From: Lunularia cruciata
Taxonomy: Eukaryota > Streptophyta > Marchantiopsida > Lunulariales > Lunulariaceae
Reading direction: 5' to 3'
Assembly (NCBI GenBank): GCA_948567375.1
Contig: OX419757.1
Coordinates: 21,018,001 to 21,082,000 of the forward strand
Length of the DNA: 64,000 nucleotides
Each line of letters starts with the position of its first letter. Position 1 is the stretch's first letter. The notes under the pieces were generated by a model, which saw only the letters and a list, made by a program, of their open reading frames with translations, made no database searches and had not been told where the DNA came from. The position numbers and the translations under genes were made by a program. Shown piece after piece: positions 24,501 through 36,353 of this stretch.

Positions 24501-25679
24501 TCACTTCTCAATCTCTGATTCTCAAAAATCTGATTTGACCATGAAAATATCTAATACAATTGGTGGTTAGGGCTTGTACCTTTGTACAAAGATTTCATAT
24601 GAATTCTTTGAATAGAAAATTTAGAGCCTTGGATCAAGTATACTTGGGTCTTTGGAGCTATAAAATTAGCTCAGCTTGAGAATTTATCCATATATGAGCG
24701 ATGGAATTGAGTTCAAATTCCCAATTTCACATAGGTTTAGATAGAGACAAAAAGTAGGTTGGCTCAAGATTTATAGAGAGATCTGATTTGATACAACAAT
24801 CTCTATTACAAATACTATCATAAGTTCCACGGAATTGCTCTATTTCCAACTCATATTGAATGAAACTTCTCTCTTTTGAGATCAAGGTTGAGGATTTTTA
24901 GTTTGGTGAATTGTTCTTGAGGATTTGCTCGATCCTTTGAACCAAAACTTTGGTGAGATTTTGCCAAGAACCAAAGCTCAACCCTTAATTAGGTGGTCTC
25001 AAAATTAGTGTTTGGACTTCAAACACTAAACCAAGCTCAAGAAATTGTCACAAGAGCTATAGTAGTAAGATGGTATCTTTCCTTATATAATTGGAAAGCT
25101 TATCTCACAAGCTTTCCATTGAGCTCTAAACCATTTGAATCAAAGATACAAAAGGAAGGTATCTTAGTTTGAGTCTTGGGGATATTTCTCCACAAAAGGC
25201 ATAAAAGTACAACTCTTGGAAGAAAACTTGGAGTACAAATGGAGAATAGGTCTTGGATAGAGAAATTATTCTCTGATGCACAATATTATCATAATCATGG
25301 AGAATTTTTGTCAATTTGCTTGTGTTTTGGATCCCTTTTGTGGTTAATGTGCTTAATTGTATGCCCAATTGGCTTGGATTGGTGTGCATGTTTTGCACTT
25401 AGGTTCCTTTTCCTTAGGAGTGTTGTGTATTTCTCCATGGTGATGGTGGAGGTGATAGCAATCAATCAAGAGTACGTGTTGTGATGGTAGGTCAAGTTGC
25501 CTTTTATTCTCCTACCTAATAAAAGGAACATTAGAAACAAGGATAGAAGGTTCTGGTGGTTAGGGCAAACAAGTGTGCTCAAATTATTAGTGATAGGTCT
25601 ACACATAACCTTGTATTTGTAAGATCCACAACTAGGCACCCAATGTGTTCATAGAGAGAAGAAAGAAAATCATGATATT
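24501..25679. other. AT-rich DNA, no gene recognised
   Basis: Contains a 102-codon plus frame at 25176-25484 and a 90-codon minus frame overlapping it, neither with a recognisable domain. Probably continuing decayed repeat DNA up to the target site of element 1. Confidence 0.4.
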
Positions 25680-25684
25680 ATAAA

Positions 25685-26096
25685 TATAACAATATGGAGT
25701 TTAGCAACAAAGTTAGTAGGGCTAACAAAGTAGTAAATAAGACAAATTAGCCTAGAATATTCTAGAAGTATCTAGGAAGCTTCTTGGGAAGCTTCTTGGC
25801 TAGCTTGGCTTGCACCTCAAGTAAGTAGCTTCTAGAAGGTTCCAACTAGCTTAGCTTGTATGCCAAGTAAGCAACTTCTAAAAGGAAGCTTCTTGAGAAG
25901 CTTCCCAATTAACTTGGCTTGTACTCCAAGAAAGCGGCTCATGGAAGCTTCTTGAGAAGCTACTCAAGAACTTTGTATAATTGCTATAAATACAAGAGCC
26001 AAAGCTCATGCTAGTCATTTGGAATTTTCCCTCATTCAAGGGTCCCAATGTAAGCTTCCATTCTCCTATTTCTCTCTTTGATCACGGTCTTTTACA
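25685..26096 (+). repeat. Element 1 left (5') LTR
   Basis: 412 bases, starting TATAACAATATGG (the first G of the expected TG has become A) and ending TTTTACA. It aligns throughout with 38590-38942, which starts TGTAACAATATGG. The left copy is longer because the right one lacks part of the GAAGCTTC-rich region. Confidence 0.92.
25760..25992 (+). promoter_or_regulatory. Heat-shock-element-like array and TATA box in element 1 LTR
   Basis: Upstream of TATAAATA (25985-25992) the LTR contains repeated inverted GAA/TTC units: TTCTAGAA (25760), GAAGCTTC (25776 and 25788), the three-unit element TTC-TA-GAA-GG-TTC (25830-25842), and a near-palindromic pair of GAAGCTTC at 25884-25905. The three-unit element persists in the right LTR as TTC-TA-GAA-TG-TTC (38735-38747). 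By consensus this matches plant heat-shock factor sites. Function is inferred. Confidence 0.55.
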
Positions 26097-26108
26097 TTGG
26101 TATTAGAG
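26097..26108 (+). other. Element 1 primer-binding site (degenerate)
   Basis: TTGGTATTAGAG immediately follows the LTR. It differs from the initiator tRNA-Met site TGGTATCAGAG by one C to T change. Confidence 0.8.
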
Positions 26109-26459
26109 TAGGAATGGGATGGATGGAATTTATGGACCACCATCCACTTCCGCCAAACCATTGGGATTTTCATGTCTAGATATTACCCAAGCATCATTTC
26201 ATCCAATTCATCACCTCACATTTTGGGCAGGATTTTTTGCATATGATCACCTTGTTTGAGGAACCCTTGATACTTTCTGGTTGTAACTTATGGAGACCGA
26301 TGGACGGGCTACATCTATGTGTTACTCAAATAGATAAATTGAGAGTAGTGGGATAAGTAGTAGCTATGGTGGCAATATTGGATGTTATCCTTGCAATACA
26401 ACAACAAATCAAGCACCTTACTCGATTGTTGGATGAACGAGACCAATAACAATAAGAAT

Positions 26460-27280
26460 ATATAGAGAGAGCACCAATTTGAGATGGAGAAGATCACATC
26501 CAATTTCCAAAACCCAAGGTGTTTGAAGTCAAGAATATTCCGAGAATAATGGAGAATTTTTTGTATGAATACAAATGTTACTTTGAAGCCTTCAAGATGA
26601 ACAAAAATACATTCTCTTGGCTTCTAGCCAATTGGATGGTGTTGCAAAACTTTGGTGGTGATTCCGAGTGGAGTGAGCTGAACGACAGATTGTTGCACCA
26701 ATTTTGACATGGGCAGAATTTAAGGATGCACTTGGTCTATTTCAAACTATAAATGCCACCCAAGCTGCACAAGATAAATTGGCAGAGTTGAAGCAGATTG
26801 GCTCTGTAAGGAGCTACATCACACAATTTCAAAACATCATCATGCAAATTCTAGATATACAAGAAGGTGAAGTTTTGGATCGATTTGTGTAGGGATTGCA
26901 GGCACAAACCAAATTAGAGGTGACCATGCAGGAACCACAAAATTTAGAAGAAGCCATGCAATTGGCTGAGCGCTTTGATTCCTTGATTACAACAACTTGA
27001 TCTTGACCTCGACCTACACAAAGCCTACCAATACACTACGCACGGGTGGAGGAACCGGTACTAATGGAGATTAATGCTACCCAATAGAGACCACTTGGTA
27101 CAACGGATAGAGGAATATTGTGACAAAATGGAGGTTGTTTTTATTATCACCAAAATGGACATCGTATTGCTAAATGTCCACTCAAGAATAGGCGACCTCG
27201 ACAAGTTACCCAAATGGAGTTTATGGAATAGAATGATCAAGGAAACAAGGAATCCTAGTAGGAGCTTGCAAGCCGCCTAC
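26460..27280 (+). pseudogene. Element 1 gag, broken
   Basis: The capsid-type retrotransposon gag core is readable in the plus frames at 26519-26707 and 26704-26892: MTWAEFKDALGLF, a GSVRSYITQFQ segment and then LDRF, where a TAG interrupts before GLQAQTK. Beyond it, LEEAMQLAERFD is typical of the end of the gag domain. Near 27140 a zinc knuckle of type C-x2-C-x4-H-x4-C is recognisable, but its second Cys is Tyr (TGT to TAT). Gag would form the particle and bind the element RNA. This copy is not functional. Confidence 0.8.
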
Positions 27281-27329
27281 TAGGAGCTTTATTAGTTCCA
27301 ATAGGATTGAAAGCTCAACATATGCAAGT

Positions 27330-28460
27330 TTGCTTCACTTGCAAGGTACGATAGCTAATTGGGGTTGTAGGATTTTGGTTGATTATGCAAGTTCAAAGAA
27401 TTGCATGTCTATGCAAGTAATGAAGGAATTGGGTATTCATATCTGTAATGCTCCGAGGACAAGAGAAGAGAGAAAACACAGATTGCACACTCAAACATTC
27501 GATGCCCCAAGGGAGCACCTTCTCTTTATTATATAGACAAAGAGGATTTCCTCCAAGGAAGCTCCACCCTAGGATTGGGGACACAGATAGATGACATGTC
27601 AGAAAGCTCCAACCTTGGATTACTTACTTGGATGGGTGACATGTCTGGTCTAGGTCCTATCTGGTTGGTCAAACAAGCTTTGACCGGAGGGAATCTTTTA
27701 GGGAATCTTCCTGTAGGAATCTCAGAATCACGTAAGGTACCATTGGAAAGCTCTCGACGAGACAAAGCAGGGGGAAGGGAAGGCCAGCCTTTCCTACAAT
27801 GGGGGGGGGGAAACTTGCACATTTTGGAGGCCTAATTCATCCGTTTAGGCCTCTGAAATTGCCTTCAAAGATTTCAGGCATATTTTGGTTCCTACTCTAT
27901 TAGTAGAAGTCCCCTTTTGGTGATACCTCTTTTTGATCTGTTTAGTCCATCATGTGTAACATCATTCCAGATGTTACCAAACCAATTCTCAACTTTAAAT
28001 CATATGTCTAGCTATTGGTTCTGAGGTTCTCAAGTCTATTTTGGTTTCTACCCTATTTGTAGAAGTACTCTTTTGGTGATACTTCTATCTTATCTATTTT
28101 GACCATCATGTATAACATCATTCTAGATGTTACCAAACCAAATTTCACATCTAGATCATATGGCTAGCTCCTGGTATTACACTATCAAGCCAGTGATTGG
28201 AAGTAGATTGATGATGGCAATGGTAGAAGGGGTTCTGCATTCTGTACCTCACATCTTGTTACTTTAAGATTGGGAAGGAGTATTTGGAGTGTATGAGGTT
28301 TGTAGTGGCACCTCTATACTATGATGTCATTCTAGGACTACCTTGGCTTGAACATCATAAGGTTCAATTTGATTGGACCCAACAAAAAATTCAAATACAA
28401 CACCAAGGTAGGAATTTCCGATTAGGTTATCTAGCACCTCTGAGTAAGATATCTAAGAAT
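27330..28460 (+). pseudogene. Element 1 protease region, split by a solo LTR
   Basis: Before the solo LTR the frame at 27330 reads ...CRILVDYASSKNCMSMQ, corresponding to the aspartic protease active site (usually D-S/T-G-A-S), here degraded to D-Y-A. After the LTR, from 28182, the end of the protease domain is visible as YDVILGLPWLEHHKVQFDW (around 28320-28380). This is the retropepsin-like part of pol that would process the polyprotein. Confidence 0.75.
27444..28181 (-). mobile_element. Solo LTR of family A (in element 1)
   Basis: 738 bases from TGTAATGCTCC to GGTATTACA, matching the LTRs of elements 2 and 3 along the full length. The flanks ATATC (27439-27443) and CTATC (28182-28186) match in four of five bases, as expected for an old target duplication. 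No internal sequence remains, so it is the product of LTR-LTR recombination. Its orientation is inferred from the coding direction of complete copies. Confidence 0.9.
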
Positions 28461-28639
28461 AGTCAATCCTAGGATAAGAAGTTGGTTGAAAAGGTAACCA
28501 TGGAGCATGCCTTGAAAGGAGAGGAGCCCCAAGATAGGAAGTTTGCCAAGAAGGCAACCATGGAGCAAGCTTTGAAGAGAGTTGAGTCCTTAGATGGAAA
28601 GTTTATTAGTGAAGCAGCCATAGAGCAAGCTTTGGAGGA

Positions 28640-30478
28640 AGATAGGTCTGTTTTTGTAGTGTAGGTCAAGCGGATTGCACAAAGACAATTTGAGGAGAGC
28701 CGAGAGCTTCATCAAGCAAGGGTTGATCAGATAGATCAAGAGTTTGTGGACGTATTTCCGGATAATCTGCCAAAGGGATTACCCTTTGATCTTGGTATAC
28801 CCTTCAGGATTGAGTTCTTGCCAAGGAATACTCTAGTGAGTAGACCAATCTATAGGCTCTCACCAAAAGAGTTGGAGGAGTTGTGAACAACACTTATTGA
28901 GTTGTTGGAGAAGGACTTCATAGTACCTCTCCTTGGAGAGCACCAATACTATTTGTTCCAAAGAAGGATGGAGGACTTTTTTTTTGTATTGATTATTATG
29001 GGCTCAATAAACAAACAATGAAGAATGTATATCCCTTGCCTTGGATTGATGACTTGCTTGATCAATTGAGTGAAGCACAATAATTTTCCAAATTGGATCT
29101 TTGTAGTGGCTATTGGTAAATCTCCATTGCTAGGAAGGATGTGCAAAAGATTGCCTTTTGCACAAGGTATGGGTATTTTGAGTAGAGAGTTCTACTTTTT
29201 GTGCTCACTAATGCTCCAACGGTCTTCATGGATTAGATGCATTGGGTGTTGGATGCACTATTGGATTGGTATGTGGTGGTGTTCTTGGATGATATCTTAA
29301 TCTATAGTAAGATAGAGGTAAAACACATGAATCACATGCGTGAAGTTCTAAGACGACTATGACAATGGAAATTTTACTGCAAGAAGTCAAAGTGTGCATT
29401 TTAGGAAAAGGAAGTTACCTTCTTGGGTCACAAGATCTCATTGGAGGAGATCAAGATAGAAGAGGAGAAAGTCAAGGCCATTATTGATTGGCCTAATCTA
29501 AAGGACGCTACAAATGTATGGGCATTTAATGGATTGGCTAGTTTTTACCAATTGTTCATTCATTATTATGCTCATGTGGCTACACCATTGATTGACCTCT
29601 TGAGGAAGAACTTGAGCTTCCAATCGACCACCAAGCACAAAGAAGCATTCTAGAAGTTGAAACATATGGTGTCTTCAAGACCCATCCTTCAACCGTATGA
29701 TCCTCAACTACCCTGTGTGGTTGATTTTGATGCTTCTAACTTTGCAATTGGAGCCGTGTTGCAACAAGAATTCCCAAATGGACTACATTCCATTGCCTTT
29801 GTGTCTTGCCGACTAAACACGGCTGAAAGAAATTACTCTACTCAAGACTGAGAATAACTAGCAATGGTATATGCCACCAAAGTATGGAGAAATTATCTCT
29901 TGATCATACAAACTGATCATAAACCATTGTTGCAAACCTTACACTTGGAACACATGAAGAATCAACATCATTGATGGGAGGAACAACTCCAATTGTTTGA
30001 TATCAAAATTGACTACAAACCAGGTTGGTTCCATGTCATCCTTGATGCTCTATCACGGTGATTTGATTTGGAGTCTCTTCTTCTCATCACAACAACAATT
30101 ACAATGGTGTCAATTGACTCCAAGGCCTAAATCAAGTTTTGGTCAACTCTACAACAAGATCCCTTCTTCCAAATGGTACATGGTCGTCTTAGAACATGCG
30201 ACAAGGAGTACAACACCTTCTTCTTCTTCAAGGAAGGCCTTCTATTCCACGAAGACCGGATCTATGTTCTAGCAAAAGGTGATTTCCAACTTGTATGCCT
30301 TCAAGAAGCCCATGATTTACCAATAGTTGGGTACATAGGTTTAGGAAAGACCTTGGATACCCTCCAATACTAATGGTGGTGGCCCAACATGACATGAGAT
30401 GTTCAAGAATTTGTCCGATCGTGTGAGAGTTGCAAATGTAACAAGGCCACGAACCAAAAGCTGATTGGATTCCTTCAA
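28640..30478 (+). pseudogene. Element 1 reverse transcriptase, RNase H and start of integrase, broken
   Basis: Reverse transcriptase landmarks in order: RPIYRLSPKELEEL (about 28840), [13 protein letters not shown] (about 29030), SKLDLCSGYWQI (about 29090) and the catalytic VVFLDDILIYS (about 29277). The RNase H part follows with VDFDASNFAIGAVLQQ (about 29715) and QTDHKPLLQ (about 29910). Then comes the integrase zinc-finger region with CESCKCNKATNQ (about 30425), in which one His position has become Tyr. Stops and frameshifts are frequent. The gene stops abruptly at 30478, where element 2 begins, and resumes at 37455. Confidence 0.87.
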
Positions 30479-31218
30479 TGTAATACTCCAAGGACAAGAG
30501 AAGAGAGAAAACATAGATTACACACTCAAATATTTAGTGCCCCAAAGGAGCACCTTCTCTTTATTATATAGACAAAGAGGATCACCTCCAAGGAAGCTCC
30601 ACCATAGGATTAGGCACACAGATAGGTGACATGTTAGCAAGCTCTACCCTTGGATTACTTACTTGGATGGGTGACATGTTGATCTAAGTCCTATCTGGTT
30701 GGTCAAACAAGCTTTGACCAAAGGGAATCTTTTAGGGAATCTTCTTGTAGGAGTCTCAGAATCACGTAAGGTACCATTGGAAAGCTCTTGACAAGACAAA
30801 CAAGGGAAGAAGGAAGACCAACCTATCTCCATTGGGAGGGGGGGGGGATTTTGCACATTTTGGAGGCCTAATTCATCTGTTTAGGCCTCCAAAATTGCCT
30901 TCAAAGATTTCAAGCATATTTTGGTTCCTACTCTATTAGTAGAAGTCCCCTTTTGGTGATACTTCTTTTTGATCTGTTAAGTCCATCATGTGCAATATCT
31001 TTTTAGATGTTACCTAAACCAATTCTCACCTTTAAATCATATGTTTAGCTATTGGTTCTAAGGTTCTCAAGTCTATTTTGGTTTTTTCCCTATTAGTAGA
31101 AGTACTCTTTTGGTGATACTTCTATCTGATCTATTTTGACCATCATGTATAACATCATTCTAGATGTTACCAAACCAAATTTCACATCTAGATCATATGG
31201 TTAGCTCTTGGTATTATA
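30479..31218 (-). repeat. Element 2 3' LTR
   Basis: 740 bases, plus-strand ends TGTAATACTCC and GGTATTATA (final C to T). It carries a run of ten G at 30838-30847. Confidence 0.92.
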
Positions 31219-34200
31219 GACCTCTCTCCTTTTAAGACGCAATGTACTCGTTGTGCAATTGTTGCTCAAATGCTTGCACCAACACCGGTGCATGTGTCAA
31301 ATTGGCAATGGGCTCCCAGGTTGCTTCATAGAGGAGGTAACCTTTCCACTGTACTAGATAGTCCACCCACGGATGATGAGTACCAAACATGCATTTTTGG
31401 AGAATACGCTCCACTTCATATTCCTTTATGCTATCAATGAGTGTCAAACAAGGTCAAATGTCTTGTGTGGAATGACCTTGGCCTGATTAAAGAGAATATC
31501 TATGTAGTAGGGAAACATGGAACACCAGATGGATCTTCATGTGTGGTGGTAGCTCAAGGTGATAAGCCACATTGCTGATGCAATGAAGAATCAAGAAAGG
31601 TAAAATAAAACAAGGTCTGAGCTTACAAGGTCCAACTAATGTGAGGTTGGTTGTTAATAGCCACACTTGATCCCCAACATTGAACTCCATGTGCCTACGG
31701 TGTGCATCAACATATTGCTTCTGTCGATTTTGTGCAATCTATAATCTATGCTTGGTGCTCTCTACATCTTTTTAGATTCTAGAAACAAATGTGTTGACTG
31801 CATCGACCTTGGTAGCCATTGGATGGATCTTCATCAAGCTAGAAGGTGTGAAAGGATACTCACCATACATGAGGAAGAAAGGAGTGACCTGGGTGGTGGA
31901 GAATTCCACCACCGAGAGTAGGGTGTCCTACCTTTCTTGCTCTTCTAAGGTGAAGCTGCGTAACATGTCTTCAATTGTGTGATTAGCCCGCTCTGTTTGG
32001 CCATCTGTTTGTGGGTGGTAAGCCATGGACATGGCCAACTTGGTTTTGAAGAAACTAAAGAGTATTTACCAAAACAAACTGGTGAATTGAGTGCCTCTAT
32101 CGGTGATAAGTACTCTAGATAAGCCATGGTGAGAGAAGACTGCATCTAAGTATAGTTGAGCTAGTTGTGGAGTGATAACATCCTTGGTGGTAGGGTGTAC
32201 ATGAATCATTTTGCTAAGCTGGTCCAAAAAGACCACAATGGATTCAAACATTGAGGTGGTCTTGGGTAATTCACAAACGAGATCCATACTCACTTGTTCC
32301 CAACGTTGGGTGGGAGTGGGGAGAGGTTGAAGAAGCCTTGCAAGAGCTTGATAAGAAGCTTTGTTCTGTTGACAAAGTAGGTAGCTACGCATGTAGTCCA
32401 TCACGTTGTTGTTCATCTTGGGCCAATAGTAATGGTGCTAGATTGCATCCAAGGTCTTGTCCACTCCGACATGATCTACAATGGCCGAATCATGATATTC
32501 CGCTAGAATAGTGGTGCCTAATTTTGGGACATTTGGGATCCATAATCTGCCATCACAAAAGGTGAGTCCTTAGGTGCTGGTGACACTTTTGGATGGTTGC
32601 ACTTCTACAATCTATGGATCCGTTTTTGTAGTAGCTAGAATCTGTGGCCAGAATTCAGGGTTAATCTAAACCTTTGCCACCAAGTTGTTTGCCATTGGCA
32701 TGCGGGTGAATACATTTGCAAGTTACTTCTTACCTTCCACGTAGGTGATTATCATGTTGAAGTGTTGTTGCCACTCTACCCACCAAATATGGCGACAAGA
32801 TAGATCATTTTGTGTCTTGAGGTAGACTAGAGGTTTGTGGTCTATCTCTACTACAAATGCCTTCTTGGCTTGATAGTGCTTCCAATGCTTGGTTGCCAGA
32901 ATGATGGCCAACTCTTCTTGTTCTGTGGTGTGGTAGTTATGCTCAGTTGGTAATGACTTTCAAGAGAAATATGCAATTGGATGCCATATGTCATGCCACT
33001 CTTGTTGTAGGACTGCTCTTATTGCTATACCTGATGCATTATAGCCAACTTGATTGGACATTTTAGATCATACCACTTCAAGATTGGTACATGTAGCAAG
33101 GTGGCTTTCAATTCTTGAAAGACCAACTCTTGTGTGGTTCCCCATGTCCACTTCTTCTCCTTGCCAAGTAGTGCCATTAAAGGCTATGCAACCTTGGAGA
33201 AGTCCTTGACAAATCTATAATAGAATGATGGCAACCCCAAGAAGCCCTTGAGTTGAGTCTGATCTTCTAGGGCACTCCATTTTTGAATGACCTCTATTTT
33301 ATCCGGCAATGCGTGAATGCCCTCTGCACTTACTCTATGCCCCAAGTAGTCTACTTCAGACTTGTCAAACTCACACTTTGAGATTTTGGCATACAATTGA
33401 TTCTGTCTTAGAATCTAGAAGACCTCTAGTAGATGTTGTTTGTGTTCTGTCATTGTGCTACAATATACTAAGATATCATCCAAGAAGACAATAACAGACT
33501 TATCCAAGTATGGACAAAATATGTCATTCATTAGACTCATGAAAGTAGTAGGTGCATTGGTGAGGCCAAAAGGCATCACAAGATACTCAAAGTGGCCATA
33601 CTTGGTTTGAAAGGCAATTTTGTACACATCCTCCTTTGCAAATCGGATTTGATTATAACCGCTCTGCAAGTCCAATTTGGTGAAATATCTTGCTCCATGG
33701 AGTTGATCAAATAGGTCATCCATGCAAGGTAAGGAGTATTTGTTCTTCACTATTTGCTGATTGAGATCTCGATAGTCAATGCACATGTGCATTGTACCAT
33801 TCTTCTTCTTCACAAACAAGATAAGAGCCCCATATAGTGATATGCTAGGTTGGATGAACCCTTCTGCAACATCTCCTCAATTTGAGTCTTACACTCCTCC
33901 AACTCATGAGGTTATAGGCAAAATTGGGCCTTACAAGGAGGTGTCTTCCCCAAGAATGTCTCAATTTTATGATCTACTCTCCTTTTTGGAGGTAATCATG
34001 AGGGTAGATCATCAAGAAAGACATCTTGAAATTCATCCACCATAGCTTTCAATTTCTCAGGAATTCATCCATTGAGTTGTGCACTCTAGACTTCTCTATC
34101 GGTCTTACAAACTGTTACTGTCCCTATGACATATAAGGCAGTTCTTGCCTATTTGATTTTCCTTTATCTCCAATGATTGACCATTGGTGGGTTCTCACTA

Positions 34201-34560
34201 CTTTCTTCCTCCAATCTACCATAGGGTTGTAATGCTCCATCCATAGTATGCCTAAGATTGCATCATAATGAGCTAATTGTATCATTTTCCACTAAGTTGC
34301 TTCTTGATATTCTCCTACAGAGAGTGTTACCCATCTAGGTAATGATTCAATCTTCTCTGTTTGCCCGTTAGGTAACTCTACTTTTTCATTCCCATCTCTC
34401 TCTAGATCCATTCCCAATCTTATTGCAACAGAGTGAGATAAGAAATTCTTTGTTGCTCCCGGATTGATTAATACTCTCACTTGATTGCCTTCTAGGACTC
34501 CATTCACGATAATCAATTGTGAGGTTTCCTTTTGGGATCTTTGCGCATTAGTCTTCTTCC
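31219..34560 (-). pseudogene. Element 2 pol (protease, RT, RNase H, integrase, chromodomain), broken
   Basis: In minus order: protease at 34516-34292 with active site INPGATKNFLS; reverse transcriptase at 33819-33415 with [34 protein letters not shown] and the catalytic VFLDDILVY; the connection region at 33396-33184; RNase H at 32911-32723 with an intact EIDHKPLVYL; integrase at 32416-32066 with LLCQQNK of the zinc finger, a preserved first Asp in VSMDLVCELP and the second in LITDRGTQFT; and the chromodomain at 31447-31232 (YEVERILQK...YLVQWKGY...TWEP). Reading is interrupted by many stops and small indels. Confidence 0.88.
31221..31236 (-). other. Element 2 polypurine tract
   Basis: CCTCTCTCCTTTTAAG on the plus strand is a purine run on the coding strand directly next to the 3' LTR, the expected plus-strand primer. 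Element 3 has the same tract at 44299-44314. Confidence 0.75.
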
Positions 34561-34626
34561 TTCTCTCTCTTCTTTGTTTCCTTATTGAGCCAATAAGGCC
34601 GCAAGGTACATTTACTGGTGATCTTT

Positions 34627-34633
34627 GTTTTTT
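34627..34633 (-). promoter_or_regulatory. A-AAA-AAC slippery heptamer at the gag/pol overlap
   Basis: On the minus strand the gag codons ..TCA-AAA-AAC-AAA precede the gag TAA (34614-34612), forming the canonical -1 frameshift heptamer A-AAA-AAC in the gag frame. Pol is in the -1 frame relative to gag in elements 3 and 6. The homologous heptamers are A-GAA-AAC in element 3 (47756-47750) and C-AAA-AAC in element 6 (63432-63438). It is likely the site of programmed frameshifting in the active ancestor. Confidence 0.65.
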
Positions 34634-35067
34634 GAAGTGATTTCAACCTCTTCCTTGTCAATGTGCCTCTCCATGTTGTTCAAAGATCGCCTATACAAAG
34701 GTCAAGGGCCTCTAGGGAAATGAGTGCAACAGTTGGTAGATATGTGCCCAATACGGCCACAATTGTAACAATGATGTTGTTCTCCTTGAGTTCCTTCTCC
34801 TCATGGGACTCCATCTCTTTGTTCTTCTACCTGTCCACGCTCCTCTTGAAGCGGTCATGCTCCTTGATCTCAAAATCAAAGGTTACCCAATTCCATTGGT
34901 ATTGGTTCACCCATGTGTGGTATTTCTACCCAATAACATTGAGGTAGAACTACTCCTTCACCCCCACCTAATGCTCTTGCTATTCTTTGTGCACAAGCAA
35001 TGGCTTCAAATATAGTGCAAGGATTTTGCACCATGACTTCTTGGCAAATCCGCTCCTTTAACCCTTG

Positions 35068-35834
35068 TTTGAAATTGTTGAGAGCCTCTACTAGACTCAT
35101 GTTGGTTATTGCAACTTGTAGATCAAGAAATGCCTCCACATACTCTTGTATGTTGTTCTTTTGTCTCAATCTCCATAGTCAGGTTTGAGCCATCTGCACA
35201 AAATCCACCAATTGGAAATTTTTCAACAATCCTTCTTGCATTGCTGTCCACGTGACCTCCCTTCTTTGCACCACCATGGATTATTCCAAAACATCATACC
35301 ATGTGAGGGATTTAGTGGTCAAGTACCCACATGCAAACATGCCTGCAGCATGCTCCGGAATCTTTGTTGAGAACAATAAGAAATATCAATTCATTCCCAA
35401 GATCCAATTTTCCACTACTCCTAAACTCTTAACCCTAAACTCCGTTTGAACTCCTTAACTCCTGACCCTAAACTCCGTTTGAAAATTTCAAGAGCCTTTG
35501 CTAGACTCATGTTGGTTATTGCAATTTGTAGATCTAGAAATGCCTCCACATACTCTTGTATGTTGTTCTTTTGTCTCAAATCCCCATAGTCGAGTTTGAG
35601 CCATCTACACAAAATCCACCAATTGGAAATTTTTCAATAATCCTTCTTGCATTGCTGTCCACGTGACCTCCCTTCTTTGTGCCACCATGGATCATTCCCA
35701 AGCATCATACCATGTGAGGGCTTTATTGGTCAAGTACCCACATGCAAACACGCCTGCAGCATGCTCCGTGATCTTTGTTGAGAACAATCAGAAATATCAA
35801 TTCATTCCCAAGATCCAATTTTCCACTACTCCTA
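35068..35834 (-). repeat. Tandem duplication inside element 2 gag, with filler
   Basis: Copies of about 356 bases lie at 35068-35423 and 35479-35834. They are nearly identical over long runs and differ by scattered substitutions. Between them 35424-35478 is unique filler that contains CCCTAAACTCCGTTTGAA twice. Without this duplication (411 bases) element 2 would be about 6565 bases, close to element 3 (6577). Confidence 0.88.
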
Positions 35835-36353
35835 TCATACGCTGCCCCTTGTAAGGCTTGATGTTGTAGATCTTCTTTATGCGGAGTAGCAATGTGGCTT
35901 CATCGTTGATAGGGTTTGTAGGCATAGGTGCCTCTCCAAGTACTTCAGTCGTAGGTACTGAGTTTTGCGACGGCTCTTCTTCTTTCATGGCTTGATCGTT
36001 CTTGAGGATCTGCACTTGACTTTGTAATGTCTCCATGGTCATTTTAATCTCTCAAAATTCATTCAACATCCCTTGCATTCCTTGCACCAACTCTTGCAAT
36101 TACGGATCCATGGTTCCTACAATACTCAATTGCCAATGTCTACTTCAATACAAAGTCAATATGATCACTTTAGAAGGTGCATGAACTATCAGAACTACCA
36201 TTGGGACCTCAAAAGCTATCACTTGTTGATGATACTCCTTGCCAAAATTCCTAACCACAAAAATCTCTAAACATCACTTTCGGTCTCACTACATAATAGA
36301 TTTCTACTTAAGTGTTGAAAGGGAGAGGATTTGGGACATTCAAATCCATATCA

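Larger units (their letters stand above)
34612..36110 (-). pseudogene. Element 2 gag, broken and internally duplicated
   Basis: Homologous to the gag of element 3 from the MTMETLQSQVQILKNDQA segment (about 36042) to the TAA at 34614-34612. The gag core (LTWYDAWE..., RQKNNIQEYVEAFLDLQ) is present twice, because 35068-35423 and 35479-35834 are copies separated by filler. The part before the zinc-knuckle region reads QEVMVQNPCTIFEAIACAQRIA (35169-34876). The intended product is the particle protein. Confidence 0.85.

Noticed and set aside
25176-25484. 102-codon plus frame with Leu/Cys-rich, membrane-like C-terminus
   Set aside because: Overlapped by a 90-codon minus frame, with no relatives recognised. 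The hydrophobic stretch is what T-rich DNA yields by chance.
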